Shown piece after piece: positions 1 to 9,036 of a DNA stretch of 64,000 bases (its first letter is position 1; every line of letters begins with the position of its first letter). This DNA is from Planctomycetota bacterium (GTDB taxonomy: Bacteria; Planctomycetota; UBA1135; GCA-002686595), in assembly GCA_021413885.1 (NCBI GenBank), contig JAIOPM010000031.1, forward strand, positions 62,001-126,000, written 5' to 3'. A program made the translations under genes and the position numbers. The notes beneath the pieces were generated by a model, which searched no databases, was not told the DNA's origin, and saw nothing but the letters and a program-made list of their open reading frames with translations.

Positions 1-102
1 CTGATCGAAGGCGCCTTCGGCCGGCTTCTGCACGACGGCCGATGAACCGGCGGCGCAGACGGCGAGGCAAACGAGGACGAGCGAGCGGAGGAAGAGCGGC
101 AT
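1..102 (-). CDS. Secreted protein, N-terminal fragment cut by the window edge
   Basis: The minus strand reads from an ATG at 102 without a stop to base 1, giving the first 34 residues of a protein. They form a classic Sec signal peptide: one Arg early, a hydrophobic core (LVLVCLAVCAAG), then a small-residue cleavage site near SSA-VV. The mature part starts VVQKPAEGAFDQ. Nothing of the functional domain is in the window, so no role can be assigned. It is divergent from the HEAT-repeat protein at 340, so the 103-339 gap should hold both promoters. Confidence 0.6.
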   Translation of the reverse strand, partial: MPLFLRSLVLVCLAVCAAGSSAVVQKPAEGAFDQ

Positions 103-339
103 GGTGTCTCTTGGTTCGGCGGAACTCGGAGTTCGCGAAGCACGCAACAGGTTACGGGCTGGGAACGGCGGACTCTCGATCCGGACGCGTGCGTCGAAGG
201 CGACGCGCGGCGCGAGCGCCGAAGCGGGGCCTAAGCTCATGCTCCGTCGCGGCTTGTGTCGCCGAGCGACGACTCACCTTCCGTGTCGAGTCTCGGACCG
301 ACGCTTGCCTTGCGGCGCGCCTCTCCCCGGAGGTCGGCC

Positions 340-2229
340 ATGCAATCGAAGCTCTTCGCTCGTCTCGGTATCTCGCTTCTCGTCGCCTTCGCGGCGACCG
401 ATCTCGTGTCGGCCGCACCGCGCCTTGCGTTCGCGCCTCAGCACGGCGAGCCCAGCCAAGGCCCCAAGCCCAAGAAGCCGACGGGCGGCGGGTACACCGG
501 TCCCGGCGATTCGGTTCCGGCGAACCCCGGCGGCGGCAACCGACCGGCCGACGGCGGCCCGCCGGCCGGCGACCCGTCGAGCGACAAGCCGGGCGCCGGT
601 CGACGCCCCGCGGCCGGCGCACTGCCGCCGAACGCGCCGCAAGGACCGACCTCGCCCTTCCTGCCAGCGACGATCGCCGGCGAAGCGAGCAACGACGCGA
701 ACTGGTGGATGTGGTGGGAGTTCAACAAGACCGAGTTCCTGCGGCCGAACCGTCTGCAGCTCAAGCTCGGGCTGCGCACCGGAGTCGAGACGCCGCGCGA
801 GCGCGACGCGTTGGTGCAAGCGATGCTCGATCAACTGCGCGACGCGTTGCGCGTGCCGCTCTCGAACGCGCTCACCGGCAACGACGCGGTCGAGCGCGCC
901 GAAGCCGTCGGCGCGGTCGGTCGCATGGCGGGTCCGACGGCGGTCGAGACGCTGATCGCGGCGCTCGGTGATCCGAGCCTCGTCGTGCGCGACCGAGCGA
1001 TCCTCGCGCTCGGCGCGATCGCGACCGAACCGAGCTTCGCGGCGCTCTCGCGCATCGCCGAGACCGGCGTCGTGCGCGACGGCGGCCAGATCTCCGGCAA
1101 CGCGCGGCCTCTCGCGATCGCGGCGCTCGCGATCGGGCGGCGTGCCGGCTTCGACGATCGTGCGGATCGTTTGGTCGAGCGCGTCGTGCGTGCACGGCCG
1201 ACGGGGATCGGCGACCGCCTCGCGGTCAGCGCGATGATCTATCAGACCGTCGCGCCGTGCGCGGTGCTGGAGAAGCTCGCCTTCGATCTCGCGCGCGACG
1301 AGAACGTGTCGATGCCGGTCCGTTGCCGCGCGTTGGAGGCGGTCGCGCGCGCGGGCACCGACGAGGCGTTCGCGTTGGTCGAAACGGCGTTGCGCGGGCC
1401 GGATCTCGAGCTGCGCCGTTCCGCCGCGATCGCGCTCGCGACGACGCGTCATGCTCGCGCCTCGAGCATCGGCGTCGCCGCGCTGGAGCACGAGGTCGAG
1501 CCCGTCGCGCGCGGTTTCCTCGCGCTCTCCCTCGGCCGGATCGGCGACGGCATCTCGCGCGAGGCGTTGATCGCGCGCATCGCGGGCGACGCGGTTGATC
1601 GGCCGTGGGCCGCGCTCGGGCTCGGGCTCCTCGTCCGACAGAGCGGTGATCCCGTGGCGCTCGGGACGTTGCGCAAGTCGGCGAGCTCGGAGCGCAGCGT
1701 CGACGCGCGTCCGGCGTTCTGGATCGCGCTCGGCCTCGCGCGCGACCTCGGTTCGGTCGGGATGCTCGCGGGCGAGATCGCGAGCAACTCCGATCCGATT
1801 CGCCAGCACTACGCCGCGACCGCGCTCGCGTTGATCGGCGATGCGACCGCGCACGATGCGCTCGCGGCTCGCGTCGCGCTCGAGAAGAAGCCGTTGCCGT
1901 ACGTCACGGTCTCCGCGGCGCTCGGGCTGTTCGGTCGCAGCGCGGACGTCGCGTTGCTCGCCGCCAATGCGAAGTCGCTGCGTCAGCCCGACCTGCAAGC
2001 CGTCGACTCACTCGGGCTCGCGTACCTCGGCGCGCTCGAGTGCGTCGATCCGTTGTCGGCGCGGCTCGTCGCCAAGGACTCGAGCTCGATCGGTCGAGCC
2101 GGCGCGTGCGCCGCGCTCGGCATCCTGCTGTCGCGCAACGAGCCATTGATCCTCGCGGAGGGGTCGCGCAGCTCGAACTACACCGTCTACGAAGTGTGGA
2201 TGGACGAACTCGTGCAGTCGACGCTGTAG
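340..2229 (+). CDS. Secreted HEAT-repeat protein
   Basis: A 629-residue protein. I start it at ATG 340 because a GGAGG Shine-Dalgarno (329-333) lies 6 nt upstream and the first ~25 residues are a signal peptide (core LGISLLVAFAA, cleavage near VSA); in-frame upstream starts would bury this. Residues ~30-110 are a Pro/Gly-rich linker. A Trp-rich segment (NWWMWWEFNK) follows, a pattern I associate with planctomycete HEAT proteins. From ~180 onward the protein is a run of ~30-residue Ala/Leu/Arg helical repeats of the type VxxLIAALGDPSLVVRDRAI, as in HEAT/PBS-lyase repeats. No catalytic motif is visible. It is probably an exported protein-protein interaction scaffold; the partner is unknown. Confidence 0.85.
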   Translation: MQSKLFARLGISLLVAFAATDLVSAAPRLAFAPQHGEPSQGPKPKKPTGGGYTGPGDSVPANPGGGNRPADGGPPAGDPSSDKPGAGRRPAAGALPPNAPQGPTSPFLPATIAGEASNDANWWMWWEFNKTEFLRPNRLQLKLGLRTGVETPRERDALVQAMLDQLRDALRVPLSNALTGNDAVERAEAVGAVGRMAGPTAVETLIAALGDPSLVVRDRAILALGAIATEPSFAALSRIAETGVVRDGGQISGNARPLAIAALAIGRRAGFDDRADRLVERVVRARPTGIGDRLAVSAMIYQTVAPCAVLEKLAFDLARDENVSMPVRCRALEAVARAGTDEAFALVETALRGPDLELRRSAAIALATTRHARASSIGVAALEHEVEPVARGFLALSLGRIGDGISREALIARIAGDAVDRPWAALGLGLLVRQSGDPVALGTLRKSASSERSVDARPAFWIALGLARDLGSVGMLAGEIASNSDPIRQHYAATALALIGDATAHDALAARVALEKKPLPYVTVSAALGLFGRSADVALLAANAKSLRQPDLQAVDSLGLAYLGALECVDPLSARLVAKDSSSIGRAGACAALGILLSRNEPLILAEGSRSSNYTVYEVWMDELVQSTL

Positions 2230-2379
2230 CCCTGCGCACCAGGGCGATCCGCTCATGTGCGGGGTCGCGCAGGCCCGGACCGATTCAGTAGATTGCTCTC
2301 CATCGATCGCACGACGAACGCGCGATCGTTCCGGTCCACAGTTGCCGTCCTCGGCACAGGTTCGAGAGAGGAGAGTTCC

Positions 2380-2946
2380 ATGAAGTCGCTCGTCGTCCTT
2401 GCAGTCCTCGCGTCGTCTTCCGCTTCGTGCGCCTCGGTGTCCGGTGACCAAGCTCGCACTCGCGGCACGTTCCTCGTCGGCGCTCGCGGGCTCGACGAAG
2501 ATCTCTGGGAGCCGGTCGAGAAGCAGCTCGTCCTCGGCGGCGAATTCTCCGCGGTGTCGAAGGAGAACGGCGTCGGCTACGAGTTCGGCCTCTCGGTCGG
2601 CGCGGATTCGGACGAGGTCGGCAGCATCGACGTCACCGGCACGACGCTCGAAGCGTCGGGCGGTCTGCGCGTCGAGTTCGGAACCGACGACGTGCGTCCG
2701 TACGTCGGAGTCGGCGTCGCGCTGATCAACGCCGAGGTCGAAGCCGACGACGGCAGCTCGACCGTGTCCGAGGACGACACCAGCGTCGCGGCCTACATCC
2801 ACGCGGGCGTCGACGTGCCGCTCAGCGAGCGCTTCTTCATCGGCCTCGACGCGCGCGCACTCCTCGGCAGCGACATCGACCTCGGCGGCGTCAACGGCGA
2901 CGCGGACTACTTCCAGATCGGCTTGGTCTTCGGCTGGATCTTCTGA
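2380..2946 (+). CDS. Outer-membrane beta-barrel-like lipoprotein
   Basis: A 188-residue protein starting at ATG 2380, with a purine-rich AGAGAGGAGAG Shine-Dalgarno just upstream. The N-terminus is a short signal peptide with a possible lipobox (SASC, Cys at residue 18). The rest alternates polar and hydrophobic residues in short strands broken by Asp/Gly/Ser turns. It ends in a strand finishing with Phe, the usual C-terminal signature of outer-membrane barrels. It resembles small 8-stranded OmpA/OmpW-type barrels, but I cannot name a family. The lipobox and barrel predictions partly conflict, so it may instead be a soluble lipocalin-like protein. It stands alone, 13 nt from the convergent peroxiredoxin gene. 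Confidence 0.7.
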   Translation: MKSLVVLAVLASSSASCASVSGDQARTRGTFLVGARGLDEDLWEPVEKQLVLGGEFSAVSKENGVGYEFGLSVGADSDEVGSIDVTGTTLEASGGLRVEFGTDDVRPYVGVGVALINAEVEADDGSSTVSEDDTSVAAYIHAGVDVPLSERFFIGLDARALLGSDIDLGGVNGDADYFQIGLVFGWIF

Positions 2947-2959
2947 GCCCGCGACGCGT

Positions 2960-3463
2960 TCAAACGAGCGCGAGCAACGCCGCGGCTTGCCCCGCGGGAT
3001 CCTTGGTGTCGATCGCCTGCTCGATCTTGCCGGTCGCGCCGATCACGTACGTGTAGCGCTTGGCGTACGGATCGGTCGCGGTCTCGCACGCCTTGTACGC
3101 GATGCCGATCTTGCGGTCGGTGTCGCACAGCAGGCGGAACGGGAAGCTGAACTTGCGAGCGAAGGCCGCGTTCGACTTCACGTCGTCGAACGAGACGCCG
3201 AGCACGACGATGCCGCGCTGCTCGTACTCGCGATTCTGATCGCGGAAGCCGCAGCCTTCCTTCGTGCAGCCCGGCGTGTCGGCCTTCGGATAGAACCAGA
3301 GCACGACGCGTTTGCCGGCGAGTTCCTTCAGTCGCACGGTCTTGCCGTGGTGGTCCTGCACCTCGAAATCCGGAGCTTGGTCGCCGACTTTGAGCATGTT
3401 GGGCCTCTTCAGGTTTCCGAAAGCGTAGCGCGCGAGGTCACGGAGTTTGCCTAGACGTCCCAT
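2960..3463 (-). CDS. bcp: Peroxiredoxin (Bcp/PrxQ type)
   Basis: A thiol peroxidase that reduces H2O2 and organic peroxides in the cytoplasm with thioredoxin-type donors. The AhpC/TSA fold is clear: VGDQAPDFEVQD, LWFYPKADTPGCTKEGCGFRD with the peroxidatic Cys in PGCT and a PrxQ-type resolving Cys five residues on, and the late Arg-containing strand. Family members are ~150 residues. An ATG at 3397 (MLKVGDQAPDF, with GAAGAGG upstream) gives 145 residues and a canonical start. The ATG at 3463 adds 22 residues and has GAGGTG 5 nt upstream; I list it because it sits 8 nt after the nitroreductase stop, but the shorter form is equally possible. It is the third gene of a minus-strand group with nitroreductase and UbiD. 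Confidence 0.88.
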   Translation of the reverse strand: MGRLGKLRDLARYAFGNLKRPNMLKVGDQAPDFEVQDHHGKTVRLKELAGKRVVLWFYPKADTPGCTKEGCGFRDQNREYEQRGIVVLGVSFDDVKSNAAFARKFSFPFRLLCDTDRKIGIAYKACETATDPYAKRYTYVIGATGKIEQAIDTKDPAGQAAALLALV

Positions 3464-3471
3464 CTTGCACC

Positions 3472-4113
3472 TCAGAGATGTTCGACGACGTCGCCGAGCG
3501 CGAAGCGCGCCTTCGGGTTCGTCGCGTTGCGATCGTCCGCCGCGCGGTAGCCGAGCGCGAGAGCGCAGATCGTGCGGTAGCCCCGACCTTCGAGTCCGAG
3601 CAGCGCGTCGTACTTCGCGGGCTCGAGTCCTTCCATCGCGCACGTGTCGACGCCGAGCAGCGCGGCCGACTCCATCGCGAAACCGAGCGCGATGTACGCC
3701 TGCCGCGCGGTCCAGTCGTCGAGCACGACGTGCGCCGGCGGTTTGACGACGAAACTGGTCATCGCCTTCTCGTACCCGGCGAGCGATTCGCGCGGCGCGC
3801 CGCGCACTTCCGCGAGCCGACCGATCCAACGCTCGACGTCGCGCGGTTCGATGCCCTTGCGTGCCGCTAGGACGACGTAGTGCGATGCATCGACGACTTG
3901 GCGTTGGTTCCACGTCAGCGGGAGCAACGCTTCGCGCAACGCGCGGTCGTCGATCACCAGGAACTTCCACGGTTGGAGTCCGTACGAAGACGGCGACAAC
4001 AGCAGCGTCTGTTCGAGCGTCGCCCACGTCTCGGCGTCGAGCTTGCGCGCGGGATCGAACTTCTTGGTCGCGTAGCGCCAGCGCAGGCGCTCGAGCAGTT
4101 CTTGGGGATTCAC
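3472..4113 (-). CDS. Nitroreductase-family NAD(P)H oxidoreductase
   Basis: A 213-residue FMN flavoprotein of the NfsB/NfnB type. It has the N-terminal RYATKKFD motif (family pattern RRS-x-R-x-F/Y), the SSYGLQPWKFLVI FMN/substrate-binding block, and the C-terminal PAKYDALLGLEGRGYRTICALALGY segment. These enzymes transfer two electrons from NAD(P)H to quinones, nitro- or enone-type substrates. The start is GTG 4113. The gene lies 79 nt after the UbiD-like gene and 8 nt before the peroxiredoxin, so all three are probably co-transcribed. The real substrate cannot be deduced. Confidence 0.88.
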   Translation of the reverse strand: MNPQELLERLRWRYATKKFDPARKLDAETWATLEQTLLLSPSSYGLQPWKFLVIDDRALREALLPLTWNQRQVVDASHYVVLAARKGIEPRDVERWIGRLAEVRGAPRESLAGYEKAMTSFVVKPPAHVVLDDWTARQAYIALGFAMESAALLGVDTCAMEGLEPAKYDALLGLEGRGYRTICALALGYRAADDRNATNPKARFALGDVVEHL

Positions 4114-4192
4114 GAGGTTCGCGTTCCGGTCGAGAGGGCCGCCATCATGGACTCGCCGCGCGACGGCTCCAAGTGCGCCGAGCTCCCGGAAT

Positions 4193-5998
4193 TCAATCGA
4201 GGTGTCCGCGGGCGCTGTCCCCCATCTCGACCTTGGCGTCGGGGAAGTACTCCTTCCAACGGCGCGACACCAACGCGGCGGTGTCGTCGTCGCAGAAGAG
4301 CTCGCGCGGATACCACGGCTTCATGCGCGCGTCGATCAACACGGGCGGCGTGAACGTCGCGTGGTTGGCGACGAGCTCCGTCTTCGCCGCGTGCACGTCG
4401 GCGGCGGGATCGAAGCGCGTGAACGTGGTCCAGAGGAAGTTGATCTCGCTCTTGGTCGCACGTTTCGCGTCGTCGGTGAGCACGAGCAGCGGCCAACCCG
4501 CGAACGCCGGATGCGCGGCGATACGATCGGCCGCGGCGCGATCGCTCTCGAACGACGGGCCTTCGACGACGAGGCAGCCGCCGCAAAACGCGCGCACGTC
4601 GCGCACTTCGGGCGGCGGGCTCCCACGGAATTCGCGCGGCAGGTCGCGCACCGGTGCGCCGAGTCCGAGCAACACGCCCTTCGAACCTTCGTTCACCGTC
4701 GGCCCCGCGTAGTCGAGCGAATCCATCGACAAGTTCGCGAAGAGGAACAAGTCGGTGCGGAAGTCGGCGCGCGCGAGCACGTGCTCGAACGTCGCGGTGA
4801 AATCGCGCAAGTCGACGCGTCCGTCGGTGACCAACAGGAACTTCGTCAACGACAACTGGCCTTCGCCGAGGATGCGGAACGCGCTCGCCATCGCCTCGCG
4901 CTTGTAGCGATTGGCGACGATCGCGCCGGCGAGCGAGTGATAACCGGTCTCGCCGTAGCTCCACAGATCGACGACCGCCGGCATCACGACCGGGAAGAGC
5001 GGCGAGAGCAGCTCCTGCAGGAAATCGCCGATGAAGAAATCCTCTTGGCGCGGCTTGCCGACGACGGTCGCCGGAAAGATCGCGTCGCGGCGGTGACGCA
5101 ACGCCTTGCAGCGGAACACCGGATAGTCGTGCGTCTCGGAGTAGTAGCCGTAGTGATCGCCGAACGGACCTTCGGGCGCGCGCTCCTTCGCGCGAACTTC
5201 GCCGACCAATGCGAACTCGGCGTCGGCGATCAACGGCAACGGCCCGTCGGGATTCGCGGCGAGCTCGAGCTTGCGTTTGCGCAAGAGACTCGCGAGCAGC
5301 AGCTCCGGCACGTTCTCCGGCAACGGCGCGATCGCCGCGAGGATCAACGCCGGCGGACCGCCGACGTGGATGTTGACCGGCAACGCGTTGCCTTTCGCTT
5401 CGGCGGCGGCGAGGTGGAAGCCTCCGCCTTTGCCGATCTGCATGTGCAGACCGGCACGCTCGTCGTCGAAGAGTTGCACGCGGTACATGCCGAGGTTCGG
5501 CGTCGCTCGCTCCGGATGTTGCGTGTAGACGAGCGGCAACGTGAGGAAACGTCCGCCGTCGCGCGGCCACGTCTTCAAGGCGGGCAGACGCGAGAGCTTC
5601 GGCGGCGCCGCGCGCACGTCGCACACCGGTCCGGTGCCGACGCGTTTGGTGCCGAGCTTCGCGAGCGTGCCGAAGAGCCCGCGTTTCGCCCAGAGCTTCG
5701 AGAGCGTCGGCGGCATGAGTTCCTCCGGCAAACGCGCCGCTTCCGCGACGAATTCGCGCGGCCAACGGCCGAACGCGCGCTCGACGCGCGACGCGGTGCC
5801 GAACAGGTTCGTCACGAGCGGAAAATCGGCGCCGCGCACGCGCTCGAAGAGCAACGCGGGCCCGCCCGCGGCGATCACCCGTCGATGGAGCTCGGCGACT
5901 TCGAGGTTCGGATCGACCTCGGCCGTGACGCGCACGAGATCGCCGGCGCGCTCGAGCTCGGCGAGGAACGTGCGCAGGTCGGGGGAAGGGGAGCTCAT
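4193..5998 (-). CDS. UbiD-family decarboxylase
   Basis: A 601-residue protein of the UbiD family, which uses prenylated FMN to (de)carboxylate aromatic or alpha,beta-unsaturated acids. Visible landmarks are an N-terminal FLAELERAGDLVRVTAEVDP segment, the NIHVGGPPALILAAIAPLP core, and EGPFGDHYGYYSETHDYPVF, which matches the conserved EGPFGD loop of E. coli UbiD. The length is above the ~490 of UbiD, with the extra residues at the C-terminus, as in menaquinone-pathway-like paralogues. No UbiX (prenyl-FMN synthase) is in the window. A TAGGAT -10-like hexamer lies at 6037-6042, 38 nt upstream. It could serve quinone synthesis (ubiquinone or futalosine-type menaquinone) or an unrelated acid. Confidence 0.88.
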   Translation of the reverse strand: MSSPSPDLRTFLAELERAGDLVRVTAEVDPNLEVAELHRRVIAAGGPALLFERVRGADFPLVTNLFGTASRVERAFGRWPREFVAEAARLPEELMPPTLSKLWAKRGLFGTLAKLGTKRVGTGPVCDVRAAPPKLSRLPALKTWPRDGGRFLTLPLVYTQHPERATPNLGMYRVQLFDDERAGLHMQIGKGGGFHLAAAEAKGNALPVNIHVGGPPALILAAIAPLPENVPELLLASLLRKRKLELAANPDGPLPLIADAEFALVGEVRAKERAPEGPFGDHYGYYSETHDYPVFRCKALRHRRDAIFPATVVGKPRQEDFFIGDFLQELLSPLFPVVMPAVVDLWSYGETGYHSLAGAIVANRYKREAMASAFRILGEGQLSLTKFLLVTDGRVDLRDFTATFEHVLARADFRTDLFLFANLSMDSLDYAGPTVNEGSKGVLLGLGAPVRDLPREFRGSPPPEVRDVRAFCGGCLVVEGPSFESDRAAADRIAAHPAFAGWPLLVLTDDAKRATKSEINFLWTTFTRFDPAADVHAAKTELVANHATFTPPVLIDARMKPWYPRELFCDDDTAALVSRRWKEYFPDAKVEMGDSARGHLD

Positions 5999-6148
5999 CG
6001 CGAAGTCTTTTCGTCGAACGGGCGAGAAGGCGCGGCATCCTAGTGCCCGTCCGCCAAGACGCCGAGCGCCGATCGAAACCTCGGAGGTTCGATGGGGTTC
6101 GAGTCGAGTGGAGTACGGCTCGCTTCGAGCCGCAGGAAGGAACGCGAC

Positions 6149-7789
6149 ATGGTGCTGCGACTCTCGATCGTGTGTTTGGGCTTGGCGTTCGGCGCCGGCT
6201 CGTCGGCCAGCGACCCGCAATGGAACACGCGCGCCGCCGAGCACCTGCTGAACCGCGCCGGCTTCGGCGCGCGGCCCGCGGAGATCGAAGGGGCGGTGGC
6301 GCTCGGTCGCGAGGCGTTCGTCGATCGGCTGCTCGCCGGATTCGCGCCCGACTACGAACCGTTCTACGTCGAACGCATCGACAAGCCCGACCGCGACGAG
6401 CTCGCGGCGATGGACGAGACCGCGCGACGCGAAACGCTGAACGAAATCCAACGTCACGACCGTCGTCAGCTCGCGCAGTTCGCGGGTTGGTGGGTGCAGC
6501 AGATGCTCGACGGTGGTCATCCGCTGCGCGAGCGCATGACGCTCTTCTGGCACGGCTACTTCACGAGCTCCGCCCGCGACGTGAAGTCGAGCGCCGCGAT
6601 GATCGGTCAGAACGAATTGTTCCGAACGCAGGGCCTCGGCCACTTCGGCGATCTGCTGCGCGCGATCGTGCGCGACCCGGCGATGCTCGCGTACCTCGAC
6701 AACGATCAGAATCGCAAGGGCAACCCGAACGAGAACTTCGCGCGCGAGGTGATGGAGCTCTTCACGCTCGGCGAAGGCCACTACACCGAACAAGACATCA
6801 AGGAAGCGGCGCGCGCGTTGACCGGTTTCGTGACGCGGCGCGGAGACGCGGATTACGTCAAGGGCCGCCACGACTCCGGCAAGAAGACGATCCTCGGCGA
6901 GACGAAGAACTTCGACGCCGACGGCTTCGTCGCGCTGTTGCTCGAGCAGCCCGCGTGTCCGAAGTGGCTCGCGCGCAAGTTGCTCGTCTACTTCGAAGGC
7001 CGCGAGCCGTCGACCGCGCGCGTCGACGACTACGCGAGCTTCCTGAAGAGCCGCGACTACGACGTGAAGGCGTTCTTGCGCAAGCTCTTCCTCGATCCGA
7101 AGTTCTACGCCGACGACGTGGTCGCCGCGCGCATCGCGGGGCCGATCGACTACCTCGTCGGTTCGTCGCGGCGCCTCGCGGTCGAGCCGCCGCCGGCGGT
7201 GTTGTGGCTCGCGGCGGGACAGCTCGGTCAGCGTTTGCTCGAGCCGCCGAGCGTCAAGGGTTGGGACGGCGGCCAAGCGTGGATCACGACTTCGACGCTG
7301 ATGCAGCGCGGGAACATGGCGGGCATGTTGCTCGGTGTCGTGAAGCTCGAGGACGTGCTGAAGCCCGAGGTGCTCGACGACGAGCCCGAAGCGCCCGAAT
7401 CCGACGGTTCGATGGAGCCCGCGATGGAGCCCGAGGCCGACGCCGCGCGGAAGAAGGGCGACCGCAAACGCCCCGGCATGAAGGGCGAGTTCGGTCAGAT
7501 GGGCCGCATGTTGGACGACGGCTACTCGCCCGCGATCAACTTGACGGTGCGCTGCGCGCGGCTCGGCGTGAAGAGCGACGGCGCGATCGTCGATGCGCTC
7601 GCCGACGAGTTGTTGGCGGTGCCGCTCACGAGCGCGAGCCGCGCGACGCTCGTCGAATTCCTGGGGAGCCAACGCGCGAGCCTCGGGATCGACGACGACG
7701 CGTTGCTCGGCGCGCGCGAACACTCGGAGCCGCTGCTTCGTCGTCTCGCGCACCTGATCCTCTCGTTGCCGGAGGCGCAACTCTCGTGA
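6149..7789 (+). CDS. DUF1800 family secreted protein
   Basis: A 546-residue protein of the DUF1800 family. ATG 6149 is preferred because AGGAAGG lies 8 nt upstream and a signal peptide (LRLSIVCLGLAFGAGSSA) follows. It has hallmark segments: HLLNRAGFGARPAEI near the N-terminus, MTLFWHGYFTSS, NENFAREVMELFTLGEGHYTE, ALTGFV and VKGWDGGQAWI. Residues ~415-455 form an acidic then basic low-complexity insert (many Glu/Pro, then KKGDRKRP). The family is almost always encoded beside a DUF1501 protein, as here, with the downstream GTG overlapping this stop. The molecular function is unknown; the pair is exported and is common in planctomycetes and other envelope-complex bacteria. Confidence 0.92.
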   Translation: MVLRLSIVCLGLAFGAGSSASDPQWNTRAAEHLLNRAGFGARPAEIEGAVALGREAFVDRLLAGFAPDYEPFYVERIDKPDRDELAAMDETARRETLNEIQRHDRRQLAQFAGWWVQQMLDGGHPLRERMTLFWHGYFTSSARDVKSSAAMIGQNELFRTQGLGHFGDLLRAIVRDPAMLAYLDNDQNRKGNPNENFAREVMELFTLGEGHYTEQDIKEAARALTGFVTRRGDADYVKGRHDSGKKTILGETKNFDADGFVALLLEQPACPKWLARKLLVYFEGREPSTARVDDYASFLKSRDYDVKAFLRKLFLDPKFYADDVVAARIAGPIDYLVGSSRRLAVEPPPAVLWLAAGQLGQRLLEPPSVKGWDGGQAWITTSTLMQRGNMAGMLLGVVKLEDVLKPEVLDDEPEAPESDGSMEPAMEPEADAARKKGDRKRPGMKGEFGQMGRMLDDGYSPAINLTVRCARLGVKSDGAIVDALADELLAVPLTSASRATLVEFLGSQRASLGIDDDALLGAREHSEPLLRRLAHLILSLPEAQLS

Positions 7790-9033
7790 ACTCCCGAAGC
7801 CTCGATCGTCGCGCGTTCGTCACCGCCGCTTCGGCGTTCGGCGGACTCGCGTTGATCTCGTCGCGAGCCGAAGGCGCGGTGCGCGTCTTCGCGTCGGAGC
7901 TCGGCCCCGTCGTCGACTCGCCGCGCGTGCTGTTGCTCGTGCAGCTCACCGGCGGCAACGACGGACTCTCGACGATCGTCCCGTTCGGCGACGATGCGTA
8001 CTACGCCGCGCGGCCGTCGCTCGCGCTCGCGAAGAAGGACGTGCTCGCGTTCGACGACTACAAGGGGCTGCACGGTTCGCTCGTCGGTCTGCGCAAGGTC
8101 TTCGACGGCGGCAAGCTCGCGATCGTCGAAGGCGTCGGCTATCCGAATCCGGTGCGCTCGCACTTCAAGTCGTACGAGATCTGGCACACCGCCGACGTGC
8201 GCGGGCGCGTCGCGGGCGAAGGTTGGATCGGCAAGCTCGGTGACGTCGCATGGAGCGACGGCGTCGATCCGAATCTCGTCGTGCACGTCGGTGCGAACGT
8301 GCCGTACTCGTTGGAGTCGAAGAGCCATCCGGCGGTGGCGTTCGTCAATCCGGCGAGCTATCGCTGGGCGGGCGCGAAGGAGGACCTCGACGCGTACGGC
8401 AAGATGGGCGAGGACCGCGCGAAGGACGAGAAGCCGATCGGCGAGAAGGACGCGAACCTCGACTACCTGCGCCGCGTCGTCGCCGACGCCCGAGCCTCGT
8501 CACAGAAGATCCGCGCGGCGGTCGCGCACTACACGACGACGATCGAGTATCCCGACGACGCGCTCGGCGGCGCGCTGCGCGACGTCGCGGCGCTCGCGAA
8601 CGGCGGCTTGGGCACGCGCGTCCTTTCGGTCGAACTCTCGGGCTTCGACACGCACACCAACCAGCGCAATCGTCACGACCAGTTGATGCGTCAGCTCGAT
8701 CGCGCGCTCGCCGCGTTGATCGCGGACCTCGAACGCAGCGACGCGGGCAAGAACGTCGTCGGCCTGGTCTTCAGCGAATTCGGCCGGCGCGTGAAGGAGA
8801 ACGGCTCACGCGGCACCGACCACGGCGTCGCGGCGCCGGTGTTCGTGTTCGGCTCGCGCGTGAAGGGCGGGCTCTACGGCAAGCATCCGTCGCTCGACGA
8901 CCTCGACGCCGGCGATCTGCGGCACTCGGTCGACTTCAGGTCGGTGTACGCGACGCTGATCGAGCGCTGGATCGGCGTCGAGAGCGCGAAGGTGCTCGGC
9001 GCGAGCTACCCGACGATCCCGTTCCTCGCCTGA
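7786..9033 (+). CDS. DUF1501 family (Tat-exported, sulfatase-fold-like) protein
   Basis: A 415-residue DUF1501 protein starting at GTG 7786. The start overlaps the DUF1800 stop by four bases (GTGA), and GGAGG at 7771-7775 sits 10 nt upstream, so translation is coupled. The N-terminus SLDRRAFVTAASAFGGLALI resembles a Tat signal, although it has DRRAF rather than a perfect SRRxFLK. Conserved segments are LVQLTGGNDGLSTIVPF, GLHGSLVGLRKVFDGGKLAIVEGVGYP, SHFKSYEIWHTA, FDTHTNQ and SEFGRRVKENGSRGTDHG. The family has an alkaline-phosphatase/sulfatase-like fold and no proven reaction. It ends 3 bp before the convergent exonuclease gene. Confidence 0.92.
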   Translation: MNSRSLDRRAFVTAASAFGGLALISSRAEGAVRVFASELGPVVDSPRVLLLVQLTGGNDGLSTIVPFGDDAYYAARPSLALAKKDVLAFDDYKGLHGSLVGLRKVFDGGKLAIVEGVGYPNPVRSHFKSYEIWHTADVRGRVAGEGWIGKLGDVAWSDGVDPNLVVHVGANVPYSLESKSHPAVAFVNPASYRWAGAKEDLDAYGKMGEDRAKDEKPIGEKDANLDYLRRVVADARASSQKIRAAVAHYTTTIEYPDDALGGALRDVAALANGGLGTRVLSVELSGFDTHTNQRNRHDQLMRQLDRALAALIADLERSDAGKNVVGLVFSEFGRRVKENGSRGTDHGVAAPVFVFGSRVKGGLYGKHPSLDDLDAGDLRHSVDFRSVYATLIERWIGVESAKVLGASYPTIPFLA

Positions 9034-9036
9034 AGT

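Noticed and set aside
4202-6043. A ~610-codon plus-strand open frame opposite the UbiD-like gene
   Set aside because: No recognisable domain and antisense to a well-conserved UbiD sequence.
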